NCBI GenBank assembly: GCA_029262975.1
Contig: JAJCYJ010000801.1
Location: 1-39,101, forward strand
Direction: 5' to 3'
Length of the DNA: 39,101 nucleotides
Source of the DNA: Saprospiraceae bacterium
GTDB taxonomy: Bacteria; Bacteroidota; Bacteroidia; Chitinophagales; Saprospiraceae
Positions 1-8,342 of the stretch are shown here, in pieces. The notes under the pieces are model-generated. The model saw only the letters and a program-made list of their open reading frames with translations, was not told the DNA's origin and searched no databases. The stretch's first letter is position 1, and each line of letters opens with the position of its first letter. Position numbers and translations under genes: made by a program.

Positions 1-59
1 ATGTTATAACTCAATGTACTGTAGCGATTTACATAGCCCTACCTAAAGTGTTTATTTAA

Positions 60-146
60 TTATTTTTTTCTCAATGGTATAGGTGGTATGGATGGGTGGT
101 GGGTATACATATCAGGCAATGACAGCCACTTACGTATAAACATCAT
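60..146 (-). CDS. possible 28-aa peptide
   Basis: A short frame begins two bases after the stop of the preceding minus-strand gene and encodes a 28-residue peptide ending in RKK. No family is recognised. Its only support is tight spacing to the upstream gene, so it may be chance. Confidence 0.2.
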   Translation of the reverse strand: MMFIRKWLSLPDMYTHHPSIPPIPLRKK

Positions 147-147
147 G

Positions 148-435
148 CTACAGGTTGGTCTTGAGTGTGTCTATGTACATTTCTAGTATATTGATTGGTA
201 ATCTTCCATTATTATTTTCTCCCACTGCTGACGATGCCTCATATAAAGCATCAAGACACTTATTGTACTTCTCTTTGAACTTCCCCAACCTGTTAGTCTT
301 TAGCTTAGACTTATTCAGTATGAGCCTGAGTGTAGGGAGTGGTATGTAGTCATTACCATAAGCAACACATACCTTGTTACACGTCTCGTATATCTTATCG
401 AATGACTTTCGTATTATTATGTGCTGCTCACTCAT
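148..435 (-). CDS. hypothetical protein, 95 aa
   Basis: A 95-residue, lysine-rich, mostly helical-looking protein with no motif I can assign. Its ATG overlaps the TGA of the upstream Fis-like gene (ATGA), so the two are translationally coupled. Base composition appears somewhat richer in G+C than the tail genes, with more AGG, CTA and GTG codons, which may indicate a different origin. If the genome is circular, this pair lies between the HNH gene and the terminase genes. Confidence 0.6.
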   Translation of the reverse strand: MSEQHIIIRKSFDKIYETCNKVCVAYGNDYIPLPTLRLILNKSKLKTNRLGKFKEKYNKCLDALYEASSAVGENNNGRLPINILEMYIDTLKTNL

Positions 436-605
436 AGGTTATGCCTGTATAGCTTATTATATAATGTCCTTTCTGTTATATGTAGCAGGTTAGCCGCCTT
501 GTGTCTCACGCCCTCTGACTCTCTCATCGCTTTCTTTATATACACCTTCTCCATAGCCTTAATGTTAAATAGTCCCTTGTAGTCCTTCTCTGTATACTTC
601 TTCAT
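432..605 (-). CDS. Fis/NtrC-type HTH DNA-binding protein, 57 aa
   Basis: This gene is too short for the ORF track. The 57-residue product has a C-terminal helix-turn-helix resembling the Fis/HTH_8 domain of NtrC-type activators, with the pattern KAANLLHITERTLYNKL close to the family's AAxxLGIsrrTLyrKL. There is no ATPase or receiver domain, so it would act as a stand-alone DNA-binding regulator or nucleoid-like factor. It is preceded by a TATATTTG promoter box and a structured leader of about 100 nt, and overlaps the next gene by an ATGA. A role in late transcription is only a guess. Confidence 0.65.
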   Translation of the reverse strand: MKKYTEKDYKGLFNIKAMEKVYIKKAMRESEGVRHKAANLLHITERTLYNKLYRHNL

Positions 606-622
606 TTATTTCTAATAATAAA

Positions 623-708
623 CCTCCCTAATAAATAGCCCACTACTAAGGAGGCGTCTCTATCAGAAAGGTCTTTATTAATACATTTATTTGAAATCAT
701 TAGTAGTG
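623..708 (-). promoter_or_regulatory. structured leader with crossing stems upstream of the Fis-like gene
   Basis: On the minus strand CACTACTAA (plus 700-708) is complementary to TTAGTAGTG (641-649). CCTCC immediately before the second arm (650-654) can pair with GGAGG (623-627) just after it. The pairings cross, so they form either a pseudoknot or two mutually exclusive stems. GGAGG is the only Shine-Dalgarno-like sequence before the start codon, though it is about 17 nt away. Confidence 0.35.
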
Positions 709-717
709 TATTTAAAG

Positions 718-725
718 CAAATATA
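718..725 (-). promoter_or_regulatory. TATATTTG promoter -7 box
   Basis: TATATTTG on the minus strand matches the Bacteroidota -7 consensus TAnnTTTG, in the gap between the HNH and Fis-like genes. No clear -33 TTG was found. Confidence 0.45.
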
Positions 726-732
726 GTAAAGA

Positions 733-1053
733 TTATTTACTCCTACCACTTTTTTTATTATGGCACTTATGGCATAGGCTTCTTAAATTATCAGAACTAA
801 ATTTATTACCTCCCTTGTCTATTGGGATTATATGATCGGTTATCTGTACCGCAGTTACTATTCCTTTATCTAAGCACTCCTCGCAAAGTGGGTGCTTTGT
901 TTTATGTCCTTTTGCTATCTTTCTCCATCTTGTTGAATTGTAAAAGCTCTGATTTGCTGTATTAATTCCTTCAAAAGGCTTTTTTTTACATCTATCGCAA
1001 TCGTCTTTTTTGATTTTTCTGCATATAGAGCATATTTTTTTAGGGATCTTCAA
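733..1053 (-). CDS. HNH endonuclease
   Basis: A 106-residue HNH nuclease. N-terminal CxxC pairs (CSIC, CDRC) and a C-terminal CxxC knuckle (CHKC) probably bind structural zinc. The core has the DHIIPIDKGG beta-turn carrying the catalytic His, and the DNLRSLC...N segment supplies the remaining metal and catalytic residues. The start is TTG overlapping the TGA of the upstream gene. In HK97-like phages a small HNH protein next to the terminase assists genome end cleavage (established for HK97 gp74). Here it would adjoin the terminase only if the sequence closes into a circle. Confidence 0.85.
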   Translation of the reverse strand: MKIPKKICSICRKIKKDDCDRCKKKPFEGINTANQSFYNSTRWRKIAKGHKTKHPLCEECLDKGIVTAVQITDHIIPIDKGGNKFSSDNLRSLCHKCHNKKSGRSK

Positions 1054-1316
1054 AGCATTAAATTACTTATTTTATCAGCTAAATCAGCGTTGCTAATTGG
1101 TGCTACGGTGTCAACTTTATCAACGTCTGTGTGTATTAAACTTATTATTTCTCCAGTAATTAATACTAACTGTACGCAATCATTTTGGTAAGGGAAATCA
1201 CTAGAAAAAATATGTGCCCTGTTTATATTTCTAATTTCACTTTTGAAATCAGAGGCAAGAGTATTATAAGTTATAATCATCTTGACCGCTGTTTTGGTTA
1301 TCACTATTTTTGCCAT
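1050..1316 (-). CDS. hypothetical protein, 88 aa, end of tail operon
   Basis: An 88-residue protein with alternating hydrophobic strands and no recognised motif. It starts two bases after the 258-aa structural gene and its stop overlaps the TTG start of the HNH gene, so it belongs to the late operon. Possibly a minor virion or tail-associated protein, by position only. Confidence 0.6.
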   Translation of the reverse strand: MAKIVITKTAVKMIITYNTLASDFKSEIRNINRAHIFSSDFPYQNDCVQLVLITGEIISLIHTDVDKVDTVAPISNADLADKISNLML

Positions 1317-1317
1317 A

Positions 1318-2094
1318 TCAATTATCTATTAATAATAATGAAAAAGAAACCTCTACTTCTGCATTGACTGATGTTGAAACAGCCGCTGTCCATAAATCTG
1401 TCTTTTGTAAAAATTTCTGCATTAATCCATCTCTATTTCTACTCATTTGATCTGTTACTCCGTCCATCATAAAAACAATTCTCATAGCATCAAATGGAGT
1501 AGCTACGTCATCTGCATTTTCCCTTTTGAAAAAATATACATCAGCGACCTTAGAAGTATCAACACTCCTTGTAAAATCTATTAAATATCCAGTCTTACCA
1601 TTAGGAATTGTGTATCTCGCTGCCTGTGTCTGGCCGACTGCTAGAGGACTTGTTGATATTAACAACTGATCTGCGCCAGCAGAGGACAATCTTATTTTTA
1701 TGTCCCCTAAATGAGACCCCGATCCTGTGCCAGAATAAGTGCCGCTGGTAACAACATACGCTCTGTGAACTCTGATAAATGATGCTGAAGTGGCTGAAGT
1801 GGCTGAAGTTCCAAGCATCGTTAACGATTCACTTATTTCGTTGAAAGACGCGTCTAAACCCTCAATCATTATTGTTTGAGCACCACTACCTCCTGCTGTA
1901 TCGTTTACATCTGTACTGATAGCTTCCAATGTAGATGCTGATTGTAGCCAAGAGTAATTGACATCTAACATATTTATGTCAACAATTACCGTGTCTACAT
2001 CTTCGTTTCTTCCGAATTTTTGTATTAATTTATGTCCTGAAACATTTCCCCTTGCGACATCTATTAAAAAATCTCTATCTAATACGTTACTCAT
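1318..2094 (-). CDS. virion/tail-associated structural protein, 258 aa
   Basis: A Ser/Thr/Ala/Gly-rich beta-type protein. The middle (NDTAGGSGAQTIMIEGLD, then an S-E-S-L-T-M-L-G-T segment and F-I-R-V-H-R-A-Y-V) resembles a structural protein common in marine phages, where D-T-A-x-G-x-G-A-x-x-V-x-I-x-G-L-D is followed by E-x-V-x-L-N-G. This is recalled similarity, not a search. Position after the tail-tip and LamG genes fits an appendage or fibre part. It contains a tandem 9-bp repeat encoding TSA three times. Confidence 0.6.
   Translation of the reverse strand: MSNVLDRDFLIDVARGNVSGHKLIQKFGRNEDVDTVIVDINMLDVNYSWLQSASTLEAISTDVNDTAGGSGAQTIMIEGLDASFNEISESLTMLGTSATSATSASFIRVHRAYVVTSGTYSGTGSGSHLGDIKIRLSSAGADQLLISTSPLAVGQTQAARYTIPNGKTGYLIDFTRSVDTSKVADVYFFKRENADDVATPFDAMRIVFMMDGVTDQMSRNRDGLMQKFLQKTDLWTAAVSTSVNAEVEVSFSLLLIDN
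1784..1810. repeat. tandem 9-bp repeat x3 in the 258-aa gene
   Basis: GCTGAAGTG occurs three times in tandem on the plus strand, the last copy ending in T. It encodes Thr-Ser-Ala repeats on the minus strand, so copy-number change would keep the frame. Confidence 0.8.
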
Positions 2095-2096
2095 AA

Positions 2097-3293
2097 TTAA
2101 TCTACTATATGTTCAGTTCCTGTGTATATTGTCGTAATTGCATCATAACCACTCAACACATTTAATGTGGTATTGCCATTTATATTTTTTCCATTACCAT
2201 CTAAAATTATCTTATTCTGATCGTTTGTTATTTTTATTATTTCATATCTCTTTGACGTGATAGGTGAAACAGGAAATGTAATAGTAATATCTCCAGATGA
2301 TGTGTCAACAAATATAACACTATCAGTATCAATCAATGTATAATCTGTTGTCTTGGTCTGTCCCGAATCTATAATTCCATTTTTTGATAAGCAATATATT
2401 TTTTTTGCAGCCGTCAGTACCTCACTTGATTGAGAAATTGCGTCATAAAAACATAATTCAGGAGTGTCGTCTATTTTAAATTGCCACTGCCTATCCGTGT
2501 CCCACAAATGACCTACTCTAGCAAATCCCATTCCGCCAGATATATTATCAGAAAGTGGCAGAAACCTGAAGTCAGTTTCTGTACCAACAAACGTAACTAT
2601 GCCGTATTTTGGTGATCCGAATAGATCAGACCCTATAATATCGCCTAATGAAAATTCATTAATCTCTCTTGAATCAGAATTAATTCCATTTTGCTCTGCT
2701 ATTACCGAATCAATTATTGTAGTAGTTATTGAGGTGTCATATAATTTAAATTCATTCAACCTAAATGATGCACTTGATAATGATTCTGGATTATTTCCAA
2801 AATATAATACGCTTTCATCACTAGCTATATTTCCACTTTTCGTGTCATCTGTAGCAACACTCACCCCATCTATGTATAATGTTAGAATATTTGAGGAATA
2901 AACAATATCTATGTCTTCATAGGTTCCTGTGTTTAGTGTGTTTGATACTGTTGCTGTTCCTGTCGCAACGAATAAATTAACAGTGATATTTCCTGATACA
3001 GTAGTTATTTCTAACTGCCCTGACTTAGAGCAGATATTCGTCAATAATCCAGCTGAGTCTAATTGCAATCCTATATGGCAAGCCATAGATGGCTGACTGC
3101 TCAGGATTGTTATGTTACCTGAATTAATCTGATCTGTGCCTAAATTAAAAATAACTTCATTACCCACCCTACTAGATGAAGAATTTGTTAATCCTGATCC
3201 TACGCCGTCATTCCCTCCACCATCCGCATAATCTCTTATAGTAGTTGCACTACCCTCATTAAAATTATATGCTATTTTAGGTAAAATTGCCAT
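2097..3293 (-). CDS. LamG-like tail appendage protein, 398 aa
   Basis: Residues roughly 1-200 look like a laminin-G/concanavalin-like fold. An N-terminal Y-N-F-N-E-G segment is followed by beta-strands and the typical DIVYSSNILTLYIDGVSVAT and FRLNEFKLYDTSI patterns. The C-terminal half is beta-rich and resembles the phage module ending TTDYTLIDTDSVIFVDTSSGDITITFP, common at fibre tips. Known role of the family is sugar or surface binding, so a receptor-binding or fibre role is inferred. It overlaps the upstream tail-tip gene by one base and precedes the 258-aa gene. Confidence 0.7.
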   Translation of the reverse strand: MAILPKIAYNFNEGSATTIRDYADGGGNDGVGSGLTNSSSSRVGNEVIFNLGTDQINSGNITILSSQPSMACHIGLQLDSAGLLTNICSKSGQLEITTVSGNITVNLFVATGTATVSNTLNTGTYEDIDIVYSSNILTLYIDGVSVATDDTKSGNIASDESVLYFGNNPESLSSASFRLNEFKLYDTSITTTIIDSVIAEQNGINSDSREINEFSLGDIIGSDLFGSPKYGIVTFVGTETDFRFLPLSDNISGGMGFARVGHLWDTDRQWQFKIDDTPELCFYDAISQSSEVLTAAKKIYCLSKNGIIDSGQTKTTDYTLIDTDSVIFVDTSSGDITITFPVSPITSKRYEIIKITNDQNKIILDGNGKNINGNTTLNVLSGYDAITTIYTGTEHIVD

Positions 3294-5485
3294 TAAATAT
3301 ATCCATTTAAGTTGGTTTGATCTACTAATAGTGTTGGTGAAGGTGCAATCATTAAATTTTGAGGAGGAGAAGGAGGTGGGATGACATTTGTAGTCAAATC
3401 TCCTGATTCTTCTTGCAAAACACCTCCTACAATGCTAACATTTGTAGCTATTAAATTTAAAAATGTTTTTAATTCCAGTAAACCTAATGTCCATTCATTA
3501 TTCTCCACACTCCATTCATAATCATTTATATAATATTGCGTAGTAACGTCTGTTGTGTCTTCTATTGTATTAAAGGCGTTAAATTCCCCTATTACTGAAG
3601 CACTTAATTTCCTCTTAAAATCTCCTCTTAAATCTCTTAGCTGAAGAAGTAACAATTGAAGTATTCCTTCAGTCTCAGCGACACCCCTTCTATTCCATGT
3701 GTCAGTTATTAATCCACTAGTTAATCTAAATGAGTTTACAGTAACAGAATTAGTCCCATCCCCGTGTAGAACTTCTATTTCTTCCAAATTTTCATCCTCA
3801 TCTATTTCGGAATATAATATTAATTCGTCAACAGGAGCAACCTCGGAAGGTAGATAAAGTAATTTAAAGCATCTTTGATATAGATGCACAAAATTTACAT
3901 TATAATCTGTAGTTATCGTTTGAACGTAAGTGTTGAAATTCGAGTAAGGGCGATAAATTATTACATCCATATCTACGATTGCAGAGACAGGGGCATTAGG
4001 TAATGTTGTTACAATTTCGTGCACCCCATCGTGATTGATTGTGTATGATCCAGTAACAAAAAAACCTATTTTTTCAAATGTTGCTCTTGAAACAGCAGTT
4101 GTCCAGGAATAACCAGCTACTGGATCTCCCTTTAAATAATACGCCCCCAATTTGACCTGTACTTCATATCTGACAAATAAATTATTATTCAAAAATGCAG
4201 CTACACTGGTTGAAGAAGTGCCGCTAGATTTTAAATTTATTAACCACTTCATATTGAATTTAAAAGAAAATTGCAGGCTGTCAGTAGTCGAGATAATTAT
4301 TCCTGTCTTGCTGTAAGTCATATTAATACCACTATTGAAAGTAGTCGCTGTCTCTTGTGAGGTAGGCTCGAAAGTATACCATATCATACCTAAATGAGAG
4401 TTCATCGCCTGATAAGTAGTGAAATCAGATCCATTTATCGTCCAAAATTCAGGGAATGATTGAGAAGGTAAGGAGGCATTTGGAATGCTCAATATATCCC
4501 AACATCCATTTTTTATTAAATTGCTATTTACAATTTCGAGATTATCTTGATTATATGTCACTTTCACCCTATTGAGAGGTACTTCCATTTCCATATTACT
4601 AGACTGAGCCTGTAACACCAATTCATTTGACAACCCATTTACTCCCGTCACTGTCCTTTTATTGCTTGTAAAGCTACCTGTTGCATCTACTGTAACTGTA
4701 CTTTCCGTCCCAACATTCGCGTTAAACTCTCTAAATAACATCGTTGTGTCTAAATACTCTTGTGGTCTGATTATATACCAAATGCCATCCCATTGATATA
4801 TGTGCGCATTGAATGGCTTTAAAATCTCTTTGATCACTTGATTTGCAAAAAAAGCAGCCTCAATAGTGTCTCCACCTTCCTGTTTTTGCTCTTTATATAC
4901 TTCAGAAGCCACCGTAATTTGATTTAACATTGAATCTGTTGTAGCTGAAAGTATGCTATCTTCATATATATTAACAAATTCTCGAATCTTCAGAGGACTA
5001 GGCAATAAATTTAAAGCTAATCTAAGGACTTCAATTATTGTTTTTTGACCAGTGTGTAATACTCCTGAAGCATCCCATCTAACGTGGTCTAAATGACTCA
5101 GCCCATCTGTAAATTCTAAGGCAGAATCATAAGGAGGTTGGTCATAGGGCTCGGAATAAATTTCGCTTTGATTATATCCTACAAATTTATTCATAGGCGT
5201 CCCATTTGGGTCTTGAATTAATATCACTTTATAATCTCCCCAAGCTGCTGTCCTAAACTCTTTAAACTGTGCTTCAGTAGTATTTTTTATAGAAAAGGAC
5301 ATTGTCGTAGGCTGTACATTTTGCAACAAATCACCTTCTCTACTAACCTTTATAGAATCTTTAGCTAAGGTTAATTCCATTTCGCCACCAACATATCCCT
5401 CTAAATAAATTTCTATTTTATATTGATCTACAGTGTAGTTTTTTATCTGATTAAATGAATGGGTATATTTTAATCCAAACGCCAT
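3293..5485 (-). CDS. tail tip / minor tail protein, 730 aa
   Basis: A large protein immediately after the tape measure, the usual place for distal-tail and baseplate-hub proteins. The first ~130 residues are beta-rich (YKIEIYLEGYVGGEMELTLAKDSI) and look like a distal-tail/tail-tip N-terminal domain. The middle includes IRPQEYLDTT and long beta stretches, and the C-terminus ends with a Pro-rich PPPSPPQN linker. I cannot assign a Pfam family with confidence. Start overlaps the tape-measure stop by one base. Confidence 0.7.
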   Translation of the reverse strand: MAFGLKYTHSFNQIKNYTVDQYKIEIYLEGYVGGEMELTLAKDSIKVSREGDLLQNVQPTTMSFSIKNTTEAQFKEFRTAAWGDYKVILIQDPNGTPMNKFVGYNQSEIYSEPYDQPPYDSALEFTDGLSHLDHVRWDASGVLHTGQKTIIEVLRLALNLLPSPLKIREFVNIYEDSILSATTDSMLNQITVASEVYKEQKQEGGDTIEAAFFANQVIKEILKPFNAHIYQWDGIWYIIRPQEYLDTTMLFREFNANVGTESTVTVDATGSFTSNKRTVTGVNGLSNELVLQAQSSNMEMEVPLNRVKVTYNQDNLEIVNSNLIKNGCWDILSIPNASLPSQSFPEFWTINGSDFTTYQAMNSHLGMIWYTFEPTSQETATTFNSGINMTYSKTGIIISTTDSLQFSFKFNMKWLINLKSSGTSSTSVAAFLNNNLFVRYEVQVKLGAYYLKGDPVAGYSWTTAVSRATFEKIGFFVTGSYTINHDGVHEIVTTLPNAPVSAIVDMDVIIYRPYSNFNTYVQTITTDYNVNFVHLYQRCFKLLYLPSEVAPVDELILYSEIDEDENLEEIEVLHGDGTNSVTVNSFRLTSGLITDTWNRRGVAETEGILQLLLLQLRDLRGDFKRKLSASVIGEFNAFNTIEDTTDVTTQYYINDYEWSVENNEWTLGLLELKTFLNLIATNVSIVGGVLQEESGDLTTNVIPPPSPPQNLMIAPSPTLLVDQTNLNGYI

Positions 5486-7671
5486 TACTGAGTGTATCTA
5501 GCTGTTTTACCTTGCCTCCTTAACGTGGCTACTAATTGATTTCCTTCTGCTACCATTTTTATAACTGATGGTAATTGTGCTGCTTGTGGAGCTATAAATT
5601 TCTTTAATTGATCTAAAGGTGCTATCACCTCTGGATTGCTTCTTGTTGTACCTGCACCTTCACCTATTAAGGCATTCACTGGGCCTGTCACCAATCCGCC
5701 TGAAGCGAAGCCAGTCGAGCTAGCCTCAGCCATTTGACCTTTGATAACGCTAGCAATGGCTATTAATGCGATGCCTCCTGCTATCGCCAAACCTGCACCT
5801 AATGGTCCTAATGCCAACGCTGCCCGTAATGCTATCATACCTAACCCTAATTGAATCATCTGCTCTCCGAAAGACCTCAATAAATTGCTAAACCCTCCTA
5901 GTAGTGCGTCACCAAAGGCAGAGACATCACCTGTGCCTAATGCTTCTCCTAATCCTACTAAACCCTCTTGTGCTGCTGATACTAATGAACCAGACAATGC
6001 TGATCCTGCATCTTTCCCAGCTTGAATCATTTGTTCTGAGATTCTAGGATCTTCTCCAATAATTCCTTCATCTATTTCTAATTCTACTTTCACTGGAATT
6101 GCCAACCTTGCTTTCTGACCCTCTTTTTTAATATCCTCAAATATTCCCTTAACCGCGTCACTTATTCCCTTAAATTTTGCTACGTCAATCACATTTAGAA
6201 CATCCTCTAAGCTATTTTTTAGATTCCTAGCCTCTAGTGCTGTCGCTTTCTGGGCAGCAGACAGAGCAATCAATGATTGCTCTGTCTGCTCTGCTTCATC
6301 ATCCACAACAGGCATAACTTCAGCTATACCTAAGAGACTATTCTTAGTGTTTAAAGTAGCAGAACTTATTGAATCTAATCCGTTCTTGAAACCCTGAGAA
6401 CTTAATTGTCCTGCTTCAAATTGTATTTTTAAAGCATTCACTGATCTTGTTGTTCTATCTTGTAATTGAGCTAGATTTTCGGATGCCGATACAGACTTAA
6501 CCAGCCTAGACGTAAACCCATCAACGGAAGTTGCAGCAACTCCAGTTAATTCTGCAAAACGTTGCATAACAGTAAAGTCAGTGTTATTAAATGCTGTAAA
6601 TCTTCCTAGTAAATCTGTGAAACTATCTACTATTGCTTTCATAGACTTACTAATCACCCCATTTCCATCTTCAACGCTTAAAATAAAGCCTTCGTAGGCA
6701 GAACTCGCCTTTGTCATACTTCCTGAAACATTATCGAGCATAGTTTCAGCCATATCTTTTGCTGTGCCGTCCACTTTTCCTAATTCTGTCGCCAATGAAC
6801 CTAATTCGTCCTTTTGTTCTGTTAAAATTAACAACGCCCCCTTTGCCCTATCTCCAACTAATTTTTCCGCAATTCCTAATTTTTCCGCCTTTGATCCAGC
6901 AGCTTTCATTTTTTCCGCTATTTCTTCTAATGAATCTTGAAATGGTTTACCGTCTTTTACTAATTCGCTGAATATTTTCTTTAAATCTGTGCCAGCCTTT
7001 GATCCAGTTATATTCGCATCTGCTAATTTTCCAGCAGCAGCAGTAGCAACCTCTAAACTCACTCCTGTAGCCTTAGCAATTGGAGCAGCATTTTTCATCG
7101 TTTCGCTGAATTTCTCCATATCTAAAGCAGACTTGGAGAAACTAGTAGCCATTATATCTGTTACTTTCTTAGCATCCTTACTTTGTAATCCAAATGCATT
7201 TATAGTAGATCCTGCCACGCTTGCAGCTTCGGACAACTCTGTCCCAGAAGCAGCTGCTAGATTTAACGTAGCCTCAGTCATATTTTGAATCTGAGAAGGA
7301 TCAAATCCTAATTTTGCAAATTCCTTGCTTAATCCTAGAACTTCTGTAGCTGTAAATGCTGTGCTAGCACCCAATTCTTTTGCCTGAGTGGTGAGTAATC
7401 TCATTGCCCCAGCAGTACCTTTATCTCCTAATACCGCTTCTAAATCACTTCCTGCCTTTTGAAACCTATTGATTATCCCTACAGCATCTACGATGGCTGC
7501 ACCAAGTGCAGCAGCAGCAGCGACACCAATAGTAAGAGGATTAAACATACCTTTTAATCCTGAAACTCCTTTTTGGAATCCAGAAAGCTGACCTTTCGCA
7601 CCTTTAATTCCCCTCTGAAAATTAGCAGTCTTCAGACCTAAGCTCACCCATATAGAACCACTACTCGCCAT
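5485..7671 (-). CDS. tail tape measure protein, TP901 type
   Basis: A 728-residue tape measure protein that sets tail length and is ejected during infection. Residues ~90-260 carry the TP901-type core, including STAFTATEVLGLSKEFAKLGF and VAGSTINAFGLQSKDAKKV. Hydrophobic Ala/Gly/Leu-rich segments lie near residues 40-65 and 620-660 and are probable membrane-interacting helices. The start follows the chaperone gene directly and the gene feeds into tail-tip genes. The length suggests a fairly short tail if the usual length scaling holds. A perfect 35-bp palindrome lies inside this gene. Confidence 0.93.
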   Translation of the reverse strand: MASSGSIWVSLGLKTANFQRGIKGAKGQLSGFQKGVSGLKGMFNPLTIGVAAAAALGAAIVDAVGIINRFQKAGSDLEAVLGDKGTAGAMRLLTTQAKELGASTAFTATEVLGLSKEFAKLGFDPSQIQNMTEATLNLAAASGTELSEAASVAGSTINAFGLQSKDAKKVTDIMATSFSKSALDMEKFSETMKNAAPIAKATGVSLEVATAAAGKLADANITGSKAGTDLKKIFSELVKDGKPFQDSLEEIAEKMKAAGSKAEKLGIAEKLVGDRAKGALLILTEQKDELGSLATELGKVDGTAKDMAETMLDNVSGSMTKASSAYEGFILSVEDGNGVISKSMKAIVDSFTDLLGRFTAFNNTDFTVMQRFAELTGVAATSVDGFTSRLVKSVSASENLAQLQDRTTRSVNALKIQFEAGQLSSQGFKNGLDSISSATLNTKNSLLGIAEVMPVVDDEAEQTEQSLIALSAAQKATALEARNLKNSLEDVLNVIDVAKFKGISDAVKGIFEDIKKEGQKARLAIPVKVELEIDEGIIGEDPRISEQMIQAGKDAGSALSGSLVSAAQEGLVGLGEALGTGDVSAFGDALLGGFSNLLRSFGEQMIQLGLGMIALRAALALGPLGAGLAIAGGIALIAIASVIKGQMAEASSTGFASGGLVTGPVNALIGEGAGTTRSNPEVIAPLDQLKKFIAPQAAQLPSVIKMVAEGNQLVATLRRQGKTARYTQ
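6256..6290. repeat. perfect 35-bp palindrome inside the tape measure gene
   Basis: Plus-strand arms AGCAGACAGAGCAATCA and TGATTGCTCTGTCTGCT are exact reverse complements around a single A. In the mRNA this makes a 17-bp stem with almost no loop. The protein reads AEQTEQSLIALSA across it, so coding is intact. Confidence 0.9.
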
Positions 7672-8338
7672 TAATTTACATGTTCAAATTTTCCGTTTTT
7701 ATCAGTATACCCCCTTATTTTTCCATTGGAAATAACAGGGTCTTTTCTATCAAAGAAAGCTAAAATCTGCTCTTTTGTTGCCTTTACCTTTGGCTTATCT
7801 CCTGGTAATTTATAAAGCATTTCAGGAGTAATAGTTTTTTTCACTTGAATATTTACTAACATAGAAGTGTTTAATCTATTTACTATCATTTTTTCCAAAT
7901 GTATATTCTCCTCGTATTTTCGTTTTTGCTCAAAACCTTCGTGCATCAATATAATGTCTTTGGGTTGCGAATCCCAAAACTCTTTAGGAGTTAGATTTTT
8001 AATACCGCAAGCAAATCTTTGAATTTCATTCCAATCCCATTTAAATTCGTCACTGTAGTCTGATTCTACTTTTTTTTTCCAGTATTAAACGCTTTATTTA
8101 ACGCTACCCCTACTTCTGTAGCAGCAGGGACATACTGATCAATTTGTATATCCCCTGAAAAAACATCCCAAGTAACTTCTTCTTTAACACTATGCCAAAT
8201 AAATTGTGCCATTTTTTTGAATCTCATATCTTTAATATTCGTCATAATATTTGCAATCCCATCCTCAAAATCTTCCTCAATATCCCAAATAATTTGATTT
8301 GATATTTTTGCAGTATATTCTTTATCTCCTATTTTCAT
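7671..8338 (-). CDS. tail assembly chaperone fusion (gpG-T type) by -1 frameshift
   Basis: The frame downstream of the short chaperone stays open in the -1 frame from the slippery run to the stop at 7671. It adds a segment (WDWNEIQRFACGIKNL, then TPKEFWDSQ) that joins the listed 92-aa ORF. A slip at A_AAA_AAG would give about 222 residues. Frameshifted chaperone pairs between tail tube and tape measure are standard in long-tailed phages, where they coat the tape measure and recruit the tube protein. The ORF-track start at 7949 is a TTG inside this frame and is probably not a real start. Confidence 0.8.
8066..8338 (-). CDS. tail assembly chaperone, short form (gpG type)
   Basis: A 90-residue protein right after the tail tube gene, starting MKIGDKEYTAKISN. 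It begins like small tail chaperones, with short beta-strands followed by helices. The zero frame ends KKK-stop directly after nine consecutive A residues. Most ribosomes should stop here; a minority would slip to make the fusion entered separately. Confidence 0.8.
   Translation of the reverse strand: MKIGDKEYTAKISNQIIWDIEEDFEDGIANIMTNIKDMRFKKMAQFIWHSVKEEVTWDVFSGDIQIDQYVPAATEVGVALNKAFNTGKKK
8069..8075 (-). promoter_or_regulatory. programmed -1 frameshift slippery site A_AAA_AAG
   Basis: The minus strand reads GGA AAA AAA AAG TAG, containing the canonical X_XXY_YYZ heptamer A_AAA_AAG immediately before the zero-frame stop. The -1 frame continues AAA GTA GAA TCA without a stop through to the downstream ORF. 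Confidence 0.8.
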
Positions 8339-8342
8339 AATA

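Noticed and set aside
79-110. G-rich stretch ggtggtatggatgggtggtggg as a quadruplex
   Set aside because: Runs are mostly GG; weak evidence and no link to a gene.
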